Positions 56,281-64,000 of a stretch of 64,000 nt of DNA are shown here, one piece after another. A program made the position numbers and the translations under genes. The notes under the pieces were generated by a model. The model saw nothing but the letters and a program-made list of their open reading frames with translations, did not search any database and had not been told where the DNA came from. Position 1 is the stretch's first letter. Each line of letters begins with the position of its first letter. Origin of the DNA: Gammaproteobacteria bacterium (GTDB lineage Bacteria; Pseudomonadota; Gammaproteobacteria; Pseudomonadales; Azotimanducaceae); NCBI GenBank assembly GCA_028818795.1, contig JAPPND010000018.1, positions 1 through 64,000 on the forward strand. Reading direction: 5' to 3'.

Positions 56281-57452
56281 TGGCGATTCGACGCAACGGT
56301 GCGTCTCTCGAGCACGTCCACGCCCGGCAGCGTCTCGCCGGCCAGGTACTCGAGAAACGCGCCGCCGCCGGTGGATCGGTAGGACATCCCCTCTGCCACG
56401 CCGTATTTCTCGATGGCGGCCAATGTGTCGCCGCCGCCTGCGACCGAATAGGCATCGGCGGATGCAATCGCTTCCGCCAGCACCCGGGTACCCTCGCCGA
56501 ACTGGTCCATTTCGAAGACGCCCAAAGGTCCGTTCCAGAGGACCGTGCCGGCATTGGCCACGAGGTCGGCCAGCCGCCGGGCCGTTTCCGGCCCGACATC
56601 GAGGACCATCTCGTCGCTGCCGACTTCATCCCGAGGCCGCAGCCGGGCGGGCAGACCCGCGTCGACGGCGACCGCGGTCATGAGGTCGACGGGCATTGGC
56701 ACCTCGACCCGGGACATGATGCGTTGCGCCACGTCAACCTGGTCGGGCTCGGCCAACGAGGCCCCGATCGTCACCCCGCTCGCCAGCAGAAAGGTGTTCG
56801 CTATTCCACCGCCGACGATAATCGAGTCCGCGACATCGGCCACCGACTCGAGCACGGCCAGCTTCGTCGAGACCTTCGCACCGCCGACCACCGCGACCAG
56901 CGGCCGTGCCGGGTTGTCGAGGACGCGCCCCAACGCGTCCAGTTCGGCGGCGAGCAACGGCCCCGCGCAGGCTGCCCGAGCCGCCTCGGCAACACCCACC
57001 GTGGACGCATGGGTACGGTGCGCGGTGCCGAAGGCATCCATGACGAACACGTCGCAAAGCCCTGCAAGTCGTTGCGCAAGCGCCGGGTCGTTTGTCATCT
57101 CGCCAGCCTCGAACCGGATGTTCTCGAGTAGCAGGACATCGGACGTGCCAACGTCAACGCCGTCCTGCCAATCGTCCACCAACTTAACGGCACGCCCGAG
57201 GGCATCACCGAGCGCCTTGGCGACTGGCCCAAGCGACAAGGCCGGATCCCGCTCACCCGGACGTGGGCGACCGAGATGGGACACCAATACCACGCGAGCA
57301 CCCTCGGCCATGCAATGGCGGACCGTCGGCAGCGCCGCCTCGATGCGGGCGCCATTGGCCACCCGACCGTCCGCCACGGGCACGTTGAGGTCTTCCCGGA
57401 CGAGGACGCATTTCCCCTGGATGTCGAAGTCTCGGAGCAACGGAATCGCCAT
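56277..57452 (-). CDS. pgk: Phosphoglycerate kinase
   Basis: Glycolytic/gluconeogenic kinase of 391 residues. [23 protein letters not shown] near residue 62, [37 protein letters not shown] and [16 protein letters not shown] with [11 protein letters not shown] are all present. It is usually found with gapA or fba; here it is coupled to the FAD oxidase downstream and divergent from metK. Confidence 0.96.
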   Translation of the reverse strand: MAIPLLRDFDIQGKCVLVREDLNVPVADGRVANGARIEAALPTVRHCMAEGARVVLVSHLGRPRPGERDPALSLGPVAKALGDALGRAVKLVDDWQDGVDVGTSDVLLLENIRFEAGEMTNDPALAQRLAGLCDVFVMDAFGTAHRTHASTVGVAEAARAACAGPLLAAELDALGRVLDNPARPLVAVVGGAKVSTKLAVLESVADVADSIIVGGGIANTFLLASGVTIGASLAEPDQVDVAQRIMSRVEVPMPVDLMTAVAVDAGLPARLRPRDEVGSDEMVLDVGPETARRLADLVANAGTVLWNGPLGVFEMDQFGEGTRVLAEAIASADAYSVAGGGDTLAAIEKYGVAEGMSYRSTGGGAFLEYLAGETLPGVDVLERRTVASNRQ

Positions 57453-57548
57453 CGGATTGAGCCTACCAGACTGTCGGCGGCCAACGCCGACGGCAGTGCC
57501 AACACGGGTACAATGCGCCCCCTTTGGCCCACGCGCAGCGGTTTCTCA

Positions 57549-58712
57549 ATGTCTGACTACTCGGTTTTCACTTCCGAGTCGGTATCCGAAGGCCACCCTG
57601 ACAAGATGGCCGACCAGATCTCCGACGCCGTTCTCGATGCCATGATCGCAGCGGATGCCGAGTCGAGGGTGGCCTGCGAGGTACTCCTGAAGGGCGACCT
57701 CGTCGTGGTGGCCGGCGAGTACCGGTCCCGAGCGGAGGCGGACATCGATGCGCTGGCCAGGGGTGTCATCGACGACATCGGATACGGCGATCCGGCAAGC
57801 GGCTACGACCTGGCTTCGACGCGCGTCTTGAACGTGCTTGGACAACAGTCGTCCGAGATCGCACAAGGGGTCGACGAAAGGCCGGACCACGAGCAGGGCG
57901 CCGGGGACCAGGGTCTGATGTTCGGCTACGCAACCGCGGAGACCGACGTGCTGATGCCCGCTCCCATCACCTACGCGCATCGGCTCATGCGCCGCCACGC
58001 CGAGGTACGCCGGGCCGGGATCGACTTTCTGCGCCCCGACGCCAAGAGTCAGCTGTCTTTCCGCTACGACGTCGAGGGCGTCCCCGTTGCCGTCGACGCG
58101 ATCGTCGTCTCCACCCACCACTCGCCTTCGGTGGACAACCCGACGCTGCACGAAGCGGTCATGGAGGAGATCATCAAACCCGTCGTGCCGGGCAACTGGA
58201 TCACCGCCGATACCAAGACGTTCATCAATCCGGCCGGCCGATTCGAAACCGGCGGGCCGATCGCCGACTGCGGCCTGACCGGGCGCAAGATCATCGTCGA
58301 CACCTACGGCGGCATGGCCCGGCACGGCGGCGGCGCTTTCTCCGGCAAGGATCCCTCCAAGGTGGACCGCTCCGCCGCGTACGCGGGCCGCTACGTCGCC
58401 AAGAACATCGTCGCGGCCGGACTCGCCAAGCGCTGCGAAATCCAGGTCAGCTACGCCATCGGCACGGCAGAGCCAACCTCCGTCAGCGTCAACACCTTCG
58501 GAACGGGCACTGTTTCCGAGGAGCGGATCGTTCAACTGATCCGTGCATGTTTCGATTTGAAGCCCCGGGGGCTCATCGACATGCTGGACCTGAAACGACC
58601 GATCTATCGTCCCACGGCCGCCTACGGGCATTTCGGTCGGGAGGAAGACACCTTTACCTGGGAGAGAACGGACAAGGCCGAGGAACTGCGCGCAGCCGCC
58701 AACGGCGCCTAG
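57549..58712 (+). CDS. metK: S-adenosylmethionine synthetase
   Basis: Makes SAM from methionine and ATP. ATG at 57549 gives 387 residues. [34 protein letters not shown] and [19 protein letters not shown] are the signature segments. In many Proteobacteria metK is followed by ahcY and metF; here ahcY is missing and a palindrome-rich spacer separates metK from metF. No SAM riboswitch is seen in the 96 bp upstream. Confidence 0.97.
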   Translation: MSDYSVFTSESVSEGHPDKMADQISDAVLDAMIAADAESRVACEVLLKGDLVVVAGEYRSRAEADIDALARGVIDDIGYGDPASGYDLASTRVLNVLGQQSSEIAQGVDERPDHEQGAGDQGLMFGYATAETDVLMPAPITYAHRLMRRHAEVRRAGIDFLRPDAKSQLSFRYDVEGVPVAVDAIVVSTHHSPSVDNPTLHEAVMEEIIKPVVPGNWITADTKTFINPAGRFETGGPIADCGLTGRKIIVDTYGGMARHGGGAFSGKDPSKVDRSAAYAGRYVAKNIVAAGLAKRCEIQVSYAIGTAEPTSVSVNTFGTGTVSEERIVQLIRACFDLKPRGLIDMLDLKRPIYRPTAAYGHFGREEDTFTWERTDKAEELRAAANGA

Positions 58713-58714
58713 GG

Positions 58715-58804
58715 GACGCGACCGCCTCCGCGGTCGCCCCGAGATTTCGCTTAAGCGAAATCTCTGATTACTCCTCCCAACCAGGCAGGAGACGCGACCG
58801 CCTC
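58715..58804. repeat. Direct 14-bp repeats flanking nested palindromes, metK-metF spacer
   Basis: GACGCGACCGCCTC occurs at 58715-58728 and 58791-58804. The first copy is part of the hairpin GCGACCGC-CTCC-GCGGTCGC (58718-58737). Between the copies lies a perfect 24-bp palindrome at 58741-58764, GAGATTTCGCTT followed by its exact reverse complement. It is not followed by a T-run, so it is not an obvious terminator. Confidence 0.8.
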
Positions 58805-58849
58805 GCGACGAGAAGCGCCTCCGCTGCCGACCGCCTGCCGTCGATCGTC

Positions 58850-59674
58850 ATGTCGCAGATCAGCTTCGAGTTCTTCCCGCCGCAGACTTCCCGGGGAAGG
58901 GCCGACTTGGTACGCACCGCCAAGGTGCTGGCGCGTTTTGGCCCGGCTTTCTATTCGGTGACCTATGGTGCCGGCGGATCGACACGTGAACGAACCTTCG
59001 CTGCCGTAGCGGCCCTTCGGGAGTCCGGCGTCAACGCCATTCCGCACCTGTCCTGGGGAGGAGACAGGGAGGACGCGGTCGTCGCCTTGCTCGGCGACTA
59101 TCTGAAGCTCGGCGTGGACCGGATCGTCGCCCTGCGCGGCGACCTGCCGTCGGGCGCGGGCACTTCCCGACAGCTCCGCCATGCGGATTCGCTGGTACGG
59201 CTGATCCGATCGCGGATCGACGCACCGCTCTACATCGAAGTCGCCGCCTATCCGGAAGTGCACCCCGACGCGCCCTCCGCGAGTGCGGACATCGATTTTC
59301 TGAAAAGCAAGATCGACGCAGGAGCAAGTGGCTGCATCACGCAGTATTTCTACAACGCGGAAGCCTATTTCGATTTCCGCGACCGCTGCGCTGCGGCTGG
59401 CATCGACGTCCCGATCGTCCCCGGCATCATGCCGATCAGCAACTACGACACCCTGGTCAGGTTCTCGGCCAAGGCGGGTGTGGACATCCCCCGTTGGCTC
59501 CGACACCGCTTAGACGAAGTTCAAGGAGACCGCGCGGCCTTGCTCGCATTCGGAACCGACGTGGTGTCGACATTGTGCAGCAGACTCCTGGACGGCGACG
59601 CGCCCGGTCTCCACTTCTACACGCTGAACAAGGCGCCCCCAACCGAAGCCATCGCCGAGACGATCGGCCTCTAA
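58850..59674 (+). CDS. metF: 5,10-methylenetetrahydrofolate reductase
   Basis: Flavoenzyme producing 5-methyl-THF for methionine synthesis; it draws on methylene-THF made by the gcv system. ATG at 58850 (ISFEFFPPQT) gives 274 residues. FYSVTYGAGGSTRERT, the FAD-binding DRIVALRGDLP, GASGCITQYFYNAEAY and VPGIMPISNY are typical. The longer frame to 58547 overlaps metK and the repeats and is not used. Confidence 0.95.
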   Translation: MSQISFEFFPPQTSRGRADLVRTAKVLARFGPAFYSVTYGAGGSTRERTFAAVAALRESGVNAIPHLSWGGDREDAVVALLGDYLKLGVDRIVALRGDLPSGAGTSRQLRHADSLVRLIRSRIDAPLYIEVAAYPEVHPDAPSASADIDFLKSKIDAGASGCITQYFYNAEAYFDFRDRCAAAGIDVPIVPGIMPISNYDTLVRFSAKAGVDIPRWLRHRLDEVQGDRAALLAFGTDVVSTLCSRLLDGDAPGLHFYTLNKAPPTEAIAETIGL

Positions 59675-59690
59675 CCTTCGACCTCCGACC

Positions 59691-60452
59691 TCAGCCGCCG
59701 ACCCGGCGAGCGTACTCCGCCAAGGTCCGGTTCAGCCGTTCGATGGTCTGGACAGCACCCTCGAGGGCCATCGACACCCGGCGCAGTACGGGATCGGCGT
59801 TCGTGTCGGCAATCGAGCTTACCGACTCCAGCTGTCCACGGAGTTGATCGCCGACGGCCTCCCAGGCGTCGACCAACACGGGCAACTCGCTGGGCGGCAT
59901 TCCGCCCGATGCCGACGTCGCCTCGAAGGAACCGGGTTTCACGCGGACCCCGTCGTGACGCACCGTCAGCAACGGCGGTTCGGCGGGCGCTGCGCCCTCC
60001 GACGGGAGGGTCTCCCCGAACTCGAAGTCGGTCAACCCGGATGCGTAGGCGTCGAGTCGTTCCACCAACTCGTCGACAGCGCTTCCTTCCATGGCCTGGG
60101 TCGGTTCGCCAATTAGACCGACGGCGTCGCCGAGGGCGGCGACGACGGCATCATTCGGTTCGACGGTGCCTTCTCCCACCCGGTCCATCAGGTTGGAGGC
60201 TGCGCGGAGAAGCTCGTCGACGTCCCCCGCTCCGGACTGGAGTGCGTTGGCGTAGCGCGCCAAGAAATCGGCCCGAACTCCGGCCAACGCACGTTGGTCC
60301 CCCGGGTTCTCGCACCATGCTGCGATGACCAAGTCCCTTGCACTCCCTTCGCTGTCGGTCGTTTGCCCCACGCTCTTGTCCCGCGAAATCCCGCAAAGCT
60401 CCGATGTTCCGCCGCTGGCCACGTAGTTTCCCGTCGCGTATGTTCCCCGCAA
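59691..60452 (-). CDS. Conserved-looking hypothetical protein, start uncertain
   Basis: Not recognised. Up to 253 residues, acidic and helical, without membrane segments, signal peptide or metal motifs. It has periodic helices (VDELVERLDAYASGLTDFEF and LEGAVQTIERLNRTLAEYAR) and a Pro/Ala/Glu-rich middle (EGAAPAEPP). The first 27 residues from the ATG at 60452 look unlike protein; a GTG at 60371 would give 226 residues and a better start. It is divergent from gshB and convergent with metF. The balanced composition favours a real gene over a shadow, but no homologue is recalled. Confidence 0.5.
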   Translation of the reverse strand: MRGTYATGNYVASGGTSELCGISRDKSVGQTTDSEGSARDLVIAAWCENPGDQRALAGVRADFLARYANALQSGAGDVDELLRAASNLMDRVGEGTVEPNDAVVAALGDAVGLIGEPTQAMEGSAVDELVERLDAYASGLTDFEFGETLPSEGAAPAEPPLLTVRHDGVRVKPGSFEATSASGGMPPSELPVLVDAWEAVGDQLRGQLESVSSIADTNADPVLRRVSMALEGAVQTIERLNRTLAEYARRVGG

Positions 60453-60475
60453 ACCCGCCAGTACAGCAACACACC

Positions 60476-61444
60476 GTGCACATCGCGTTCATTATCGACC
60501 CGATTGCGACGTTGAGAGTCACCAAGGACTCCACGCTCGCGATGATTCGCGCCGCCCAGCGCCGTGGTTGGCGCATCTCAGTGCTCAGCCCTGGCGACCT
60601 CGCCCTCCAGCACCGACGGGTGGTGGGCTGGATGAGGGATCTGGCATTGAATCCCGAAGCAGTCGACGATCTGGACTCCGCGGACCCGGGCGACTACTAC
60701 CGGCTCGGACCGGAGGGACGTACTGCCCTCGACGACGTCGATATCGTGATGATGCGCAAGGATCCACCGTTCGACATGGAGTACGTCTACGCCACCTACC
60801 TGCTCGAACGCGCGCGGGATGCGGGTGCGGTGGTGGTCAACGATCCGCGAAGCCTCCGGGACTGCAACGAGAAGCTCTACGCCACCGCCTTCCCGGATTG
60901 CACGCCACCCCTCGTGGTGGCGACCCGCAAAGATGTGCTGCTCGACTTCCACGCCGAGCACGGCGACGTGGTGTTCAAGAAGCTCGACGGCATGGGGGGG
61001 ACGAGCATCTTCCGTGTGCGCCCGGACGACCCCAATCTCCGGGTGGTGGTCGAGACCCTGACCGGCAACGGCACGACGCCGGTCATGGCACAGCGGTTCA
61101 TACCGGCGATCAGCGACGGCGACAAGCGCATCCTGTTGATCGACGGCGAGCCGGTCCCCTACGCGCTCGCCCGCATACCGAAGCCGGGCGAGACCCGAGG
61201 CAACCTGGCGGCCGGTGGCGCCGGCGTCGGTCAACCGTTGAGCGAGCGGGACGCGTCAATCGCCGCCCGGGTAGCGCCCGATTTACGCAGGCGCGGACTA
61301 CGGTTCGTCGGCATCGACGTGATCGGCGATTTCCTGACGGAGATCAACGTCACCTGTCCCACCTGCATTCGCGAACTCGACCGGCAATTCGGGCTCGACA
61401 TCGCCGGTGACCTGCTGGACCGGCTCGCGGAGGCTCCCCATTGA
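60476..61444 (+). CDS. gshB: Glutathione synthetase
   Basis: ATP-grasp ligase joining gamma-glutamylcysteine and glycine. IAFIIDPIATLRVTKDSTLA matches the family N-terminus; KLDGMGGTSIFRV, RFIPAISDGDKRILLIDGEP and the metal-binding DVIGDFLTEINVTCPT are present. GTG at 60476 gives 322 residues (E. coli 315); an ATG at 60440 would add 12. First of gshB-tonB-yqgE-ruvX, the same order as in P. aeruginosa. Confidence 0.95.
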   Translation: MHIAFIIDPIATLRVTKDSTLAMIRAAQRRGWRISVLSPGDLALQHRRVVGWMRDLALNPEAVDDLDSADPGDYYRLGPEGRTALDDVDIVMMRKDPPFDMEYVYATYLLERARDAGAVVVNDPRSLRDCNEKLYATAFPDCTPPLVVATRKDVLLDFHAEHGDVVFKKLDGMGGTSIFRVRPDDPNLRVVVETLTGNGTTPVMAQRFIPAISDGDKRILLIDGEPVPYALARIPKPGETRGNLAAGGAGVGQPLSERDASIAARVAPDLRRRGLRFVGIDVIGDFLTEINVTCPTCIRELDRQFGLDIAGDLLDRLAEAPH

Positions 61445-62241
61445 ATACCGGCTCGACCCTCGCCGGCGATCGTCGGCGCCTGGCCGTGTGCCTAGTTGTC
61501 GCCGGGGCACTGCATGCCGTGGTTCTCCCGAACGTCAATCTTCCCGAGGCGCGGCTACCTGACCCGATGCCCACCATCGCCCTCGAGCTGCGCCAGAAAC
61601 CGTTTGAGGCCACCCGACCAAGGGCCGCCGCCGTCGAAACGGCCAACACGGAGGAAGTGCCTGGTGCGGACTTGGACGAAGCCGTGTCGGCGAGGTCGCC
61701 CATCGCAGCGCCCGCAGCCGTCGAGCCCTTGTCGGTGCCGTCCGAGATCGACCGGGACGCCGGCCCTAGCCGGAGTGGGCTAGCGGACGCTACGACGTAC
61801 GACCTGGCGCGTGCCATCGCGGCCCAAGCCGAAGCGCTGTCTGCGCCGCATCCCGACGCAACCGAAACCGACGGGTCGTCGCCCAGGGTCCGCCGCTTGA
61901 CTGGACCGCCGAGCGGTGATCCGGAACTCGCGTACTACCTGGACTCCTGGCGACGCAAGGTCGAGCGCGTGGGCAACATCAACTACCCGAGCGAGGCCCG
62001 GTCACGCGGCCTATCGGGAACCCTGCGGCTGCTCGTGGTCATCGACAGGGACGGTGCTCTACAGGACGCTCGCATACTCGAGTCAAGCGGTCACAAGCTG
62101 CTCGACGAAGGTGCCGTTGGGATCGTCAATCTCGCCGCGCCGTTTTCGCCGTTCACGAAGAGCATGCGCGCCCGCATCGACCTGCTGGAGATCGAACGTC
62201 GGTGGCGGTTTCGCAAGGACCGCCTGACGCCGATGCCGTGA
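61441..62241 (+). CDS. tonB: TonB-family energy transducer
   Basis: A 266-residue protein with one N-terminal membrane anchor (LAVCLVVAGALHAVVL, about 13-28), a long Ala/Pro/Glu-rich periplasmic spacer and a C-terminal TonB domain (from about 165: YYLDSWRRKVERVGNINYP, GTLRLLVVIDRDG, SSGHKLLDEGAV). It starts with TTG overlapping the gshB stop (TTGA). Synteny with P. aeruginosa tonB3, linked to pilus function, fits the nearby pilT. The spacer is not the Pro-Lys/Pro-Glu repeat of classical TonB. Confidence 0.85.
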   Translation: MNTGSTLAGDRRRLAVCLVVAGALHAVVLPNVNLPEARLPDPMPTIALELRQKPFEATRPRAAAVETANTEEVPGADLDEAVSARSPIAAPAAVEPLSVPSEIDRDAGPSRSGLADATTYDLARAIAAQAEALSAPHPDATETDGSSPRVRRLTGPPSGDPELAYYLDSWRRKVERVGNINYPSEARSRGLSGTLRLLVVIDRDGALQDARILESSGHKLLDEGAVGIVNLAAPFSPFTKSMRARIDLLEIERRWRFRKDRLTPMP

Positions 62242-62354
62242 GCGCCGCCGCGCGGGCTCGTTCCGAGCGTTGTCCCGACCGCCAAAACGTGCGCAAAGAC
62301 CTGGCGACGTTTGTAAACTTGCACCATGCAACGAACAAGCTGCGGAAGAAGCAA

Positions 62355-62909
62355 GTGCACGCCGGCGAGTTCCTGATCAGCATGCCCAAGCTGCGCGGCA
62401 GCTTTTTCGGCGACAGTTTGATCTATCTCTGGGCACACGACGAGGACGGCGCACAGGGTCTCGTCGTCAATCATCCTTTCGACCTCACGCTGGCCGAGCT
62501 GATGAAGCAGCTCGATATGCCTGCGGCGGCAAATCTGGCTGGCAAGGTCGTATCGGGTGGCCCGGTGGACCCGCAACAGGGCTTCATCCTGCACACCGAC
62601 GACGTGAGCGTGGAAGGGAGCCAACCCGCAGCGGGTGCCGGCGGCGTCGGCCTTACCGTCTCCTACAGCCGCGAAATGCTGGAGCTGATCGCGACCGAAC
62701 GCGGGCCAAACCGGTTCCTGCTCGCCTTGGGTTATGCGGGATGGGGTGCCGGGCAACTCGAACAGGAGTTGGCCGAGGGTGCCTGGCTGACAGCCCCGAG
62801 TTCCCACGATGTGCTGTTCGAGACACCTTTCGAACAACGCCTCGACCGGGTCGCCCACCAACTCGGCATCGACTGGCGATTGTTCGCCTCCGATGGCGGG
62901 TTGGCATGA
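62355..62909 (+). CDS. yqgE: UPF0301/AlgH family protein
   Basis: A 184-residue YqgE/AlgH protein. GEFLISMPKLRGSFFGDSLI, EDGAQGLVVNHPFDLTLAEL, GGPVDPQQGFILH and LGYAGWGAGQLEQEL are the family hallmarks. The molecular role is not settled. The GTG at 62355 is preceded by GGAAGAAG and fits the conserved N-terminus; a longer frame to 62202 overlaps tonB. Its stop overlaps ruvX by 4 bp. Confidence 0.93.
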   Translation: MHAGEFLISMPKLRGSFFGDSLIYLWAHDEDGAQGLVVNHPFDLTLAELMKQLDMPAAANLAGKVVSGGPVDPQQGFILHTDDVSVEGSQPAAGAGGVGLTVSYSREMLELIATERGPNRFLLALGYAGWGAGQLEQELAEGAWLTAPSSHDVLFETPFEQRLDRVAHQLGIDWRLFASDGGLA

Positions 62910-63328
62910 CCGATTCGACCCGGAGGGGCGACGGCACAGCGCTGGTCTTCGACTTCGGGACGAAACACATCGGTGTCGCCGTCGCCGAACCGCGAGCCGA
63001 CCTCGTTCGGGGCTTGACCACCATTCCCGCTCGCGACGGCGAGCCGCGATGGGACGTCCTCGACGCCGTGGTGAAGGAATGGCAACCCGCGTGCCTGGTC
63101 GTTGGGCTGCCGATCAACATGGACGGGACGGCGAGCGAGAGTTCCGCTCAGGCGCGCCTATTCGGCGAGCGGCTTGCCGCGCGCTACGCCCTGACAATCG
63201 ACTACGCCGACGAACGCCTGTCGACCTTCGAGGCCGTTTCCCGGGGCGCGTTGGCGGAAAACGCCCATGCCCAAGCGGCCGAGATCATCGGGGAGACCTG
63301 GCTCAACGAACGCCCCGTAGCGCCCTAG
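62906..63328 (+). CDS. ruvX: Putative pre-16S rRNA nuclease / Holliday-junction resolvase-like YqgF
   Basis: RNase-H-fold nuclease of 140 residues implicated in 16S rRNA 5'-end maturation. FDFGTKHIGVAVAEP holds the first catalytic Asp, VVGLPINMDGTASESS the second motif, and DYADERLSTFEA the third. ATG at 62906 overlaps yqgE. In P. aeruginosa pyrR and pyrBC follow; here pilT is convergent 182 bp away. Confidence 0.94.
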   Translation: MTDSTRRGDGTALVFDFGTKHIGVAVAEPRADLVRGLTTIPARDGEPRWDVLDAVVKEWQPACLVVGLPINMDGTASESSAQARLFGERLAARYALTIDYADERLSTFEAVSRGALAENAHAQAAEIIGETWLNERPVAP

Positions 63329-63509
63329 AGCTCAGATTCCGAACCAATCTCACAATGCTGAGATCGTCTCGGAAGCCACCGACGCAAGGCAAATGGAGGA
63401 GTGCCGCCTTGGAAAACAGGAACATAGGCATGGTCCCCGTCAACGTGTCGTGTGCAACTCGATGCCTTGTTACTTCGGAAGCGGCACACTAGAGCCGTCC
63501 CGGCGCGTG

Positions 63510-64000
63510 CTACGGGCCTGCACCACGTATGGCGTTCGGAAAGCGGGCGTTCGCACGTGCCGTCTCGACGCTGACCGAGCCGTTCGCCACGAGTCGCTGC
63601 AGGCACTGATCCAGAGTCTCCATGCCCGACGCCGACGAGGTCTGCATCGCCGAGTAGATCTGGGCGATCTTCTGCTCTCGGATGAGGTTTCGGACAGCCG
63701 GTGTAGCGACCAGGATTTCGTGGACCGCTATGCGGCGTCCGGTGCCGCCTCCGCCGCTTTGGCCACTACTGGCGCCCTCGCGCTTCAAGAGCGTCTGCCA
63801 AATCACCGCATGTAGCGACTCCGACAGGATCGAGCGGATCGTCTCCTTCTCGCCGGCCGGAAACACGGCAAGTATCCGGTCCACGGCCTTCGGCGCCGAT
63901 GGCGTATGCAACGAGGCGAATACCAGGTGACCTGTCTCGGCAGCGGTGAGTGCGAGCCGGATGCTCTCGAGATCGCGTAGTTCGCCGATCAGGATCACGT
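63510..64000 (-). CDS. pilT: Type IV pilus retraction ATPase PilT, C-terminal part (runs off the window)
   Basis: Only the last 163 or so residues are present; the frame continues beyond position 64000. LIGELRDLESIRLALTAAE (Walker B region), TGHLVFASLHTPSAPKAVDR (His box), AGEKETIRSILSESL and the C-terminal VRNLIREQKIAQIYSAMQT are close to PilT. A Gly/Ser-rich insert (GASSGQSGGGGTGRR) follows QTLLKR and is longer than in P. aeruginosa PilT. It fits the pil/tonB3/gshB region of Pseudomonas. Confidence 0.92.
   Translation of the reverse strand, partial: VILIGELRDLESIRLALTAAETGHLVFASLHTPSAPKAVDRILAVFPAGEKETIRSILSESLHAVIWQTLLKREGASSGQSGGGGTGRRIAVHEILVATPAVRNLIREQKIAQIYSAMQTSSASGMETLDQCLQRLVANGSVSVETARANARFPNAIRGAGP

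Noticed and set aside
57453..57548. SAM riboswitch upstream of metK
   Set aside because: No aptamer core or expression platform can be drawn in the 96 bp.

Overview
The window is a dense, GC-rich stretch of a gammaproteobacterial chromosome with about 60 genes, many joined by 4-bp ATGA, GTGA or TTGA overlaps. Several neighbourhoods match those known from Escherichia coli and Pseudomonas aeruginosa: parC/parE-cpdA-yqiB-tolC; the ilvE-waaF-waaC-waaG-waaP-kinase-carbamoyltransferase-GT-hldE lipopolysaccharide core locus; folA-lgt and ptsP-rppH; gcv-ubi/zapA-6S RNA-fthC-rpiA; metK/metF; and gshB-tonB-yqgE-ruvX-pilT. The order resembles Pseudomonas most closely. Several usual members are absent (thyA, ahcY, ubiH, pepP, nudF, serA), so this looks like a free-standing, unnamed gammaproteobacterial lineage rather than a known genus. 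No rRNA, tRNA, CRISPR array or prophage was seen.

Layout. 0.1-7.2 kb: topoisomerase IV, cAMP phosphodiesterase, a DUF1249 protein and TolC. 7.3-9.3 kb: a compact, lower-GC type II restriction-modification pair of Eco29kI type, inserted between tolC and waaA. 9.3-14.5 kb: Kdo transferase, then an accessory block (a lyase-like propeller protein with a haem motif, an FAD oxidoreductase, an aldo/keto reductase) ending in a vapC toxin remnant. 14.5-26.3 kb: the lipopolysaccharide core operon, read leftwards from ilvE to hldE. It contains a triple-kinase fusion and a tandem WaaG fusion. 26.6-33.4 kb: an Uma2-type nuclease, then argE-argA-ilvD and two related PLP-barrel genes, one of them degenerate.

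33.4-41.6 kb: VanZ-like protein, FabV, a small membrane protein with twin terminators, folA-lgt, a TANGO2-like gene, an atypical SDR, and ptsP-rppH. 41.6-42.3 kb: a gene-free stretch full of dispersed repeats. 42.3-46.3 kb: desaturase, DUF255 thioredoxin-like protein and a methyltransferase. 46.4-52.1 kb: the complete glycine cleavage system (two-subunit P protein, H, T) followed upstream by a ubiquinone-type hydroxylase. 52.2-54.9 kb: ZapB-like and ZapA division factors, 6S RNA, fthC, def and rpiA. 54.9-59.7 kb: a D-2-hydroxyglutarate dehydrogenase-like enzyme, pgk, metK and metF. 59.7-64 kb: an unknown protein, gshB, tonB, yqgE, ruvX and the 3' part of pilT.

Two functional themes stand out. 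One is outer-membrane building: Kdo and heptose transfer, core phosphorylation and carbamoylation, TolC and Lgt. The other is one-carbon metabolism: GcvPA/PB/H/T, FthC, MetF, MetK, FolA. A family of short GC-rich palindromes lies between genes, and two related palindromes appear to have been inserted in frame into coding genes (TANGO2-like and fthC).
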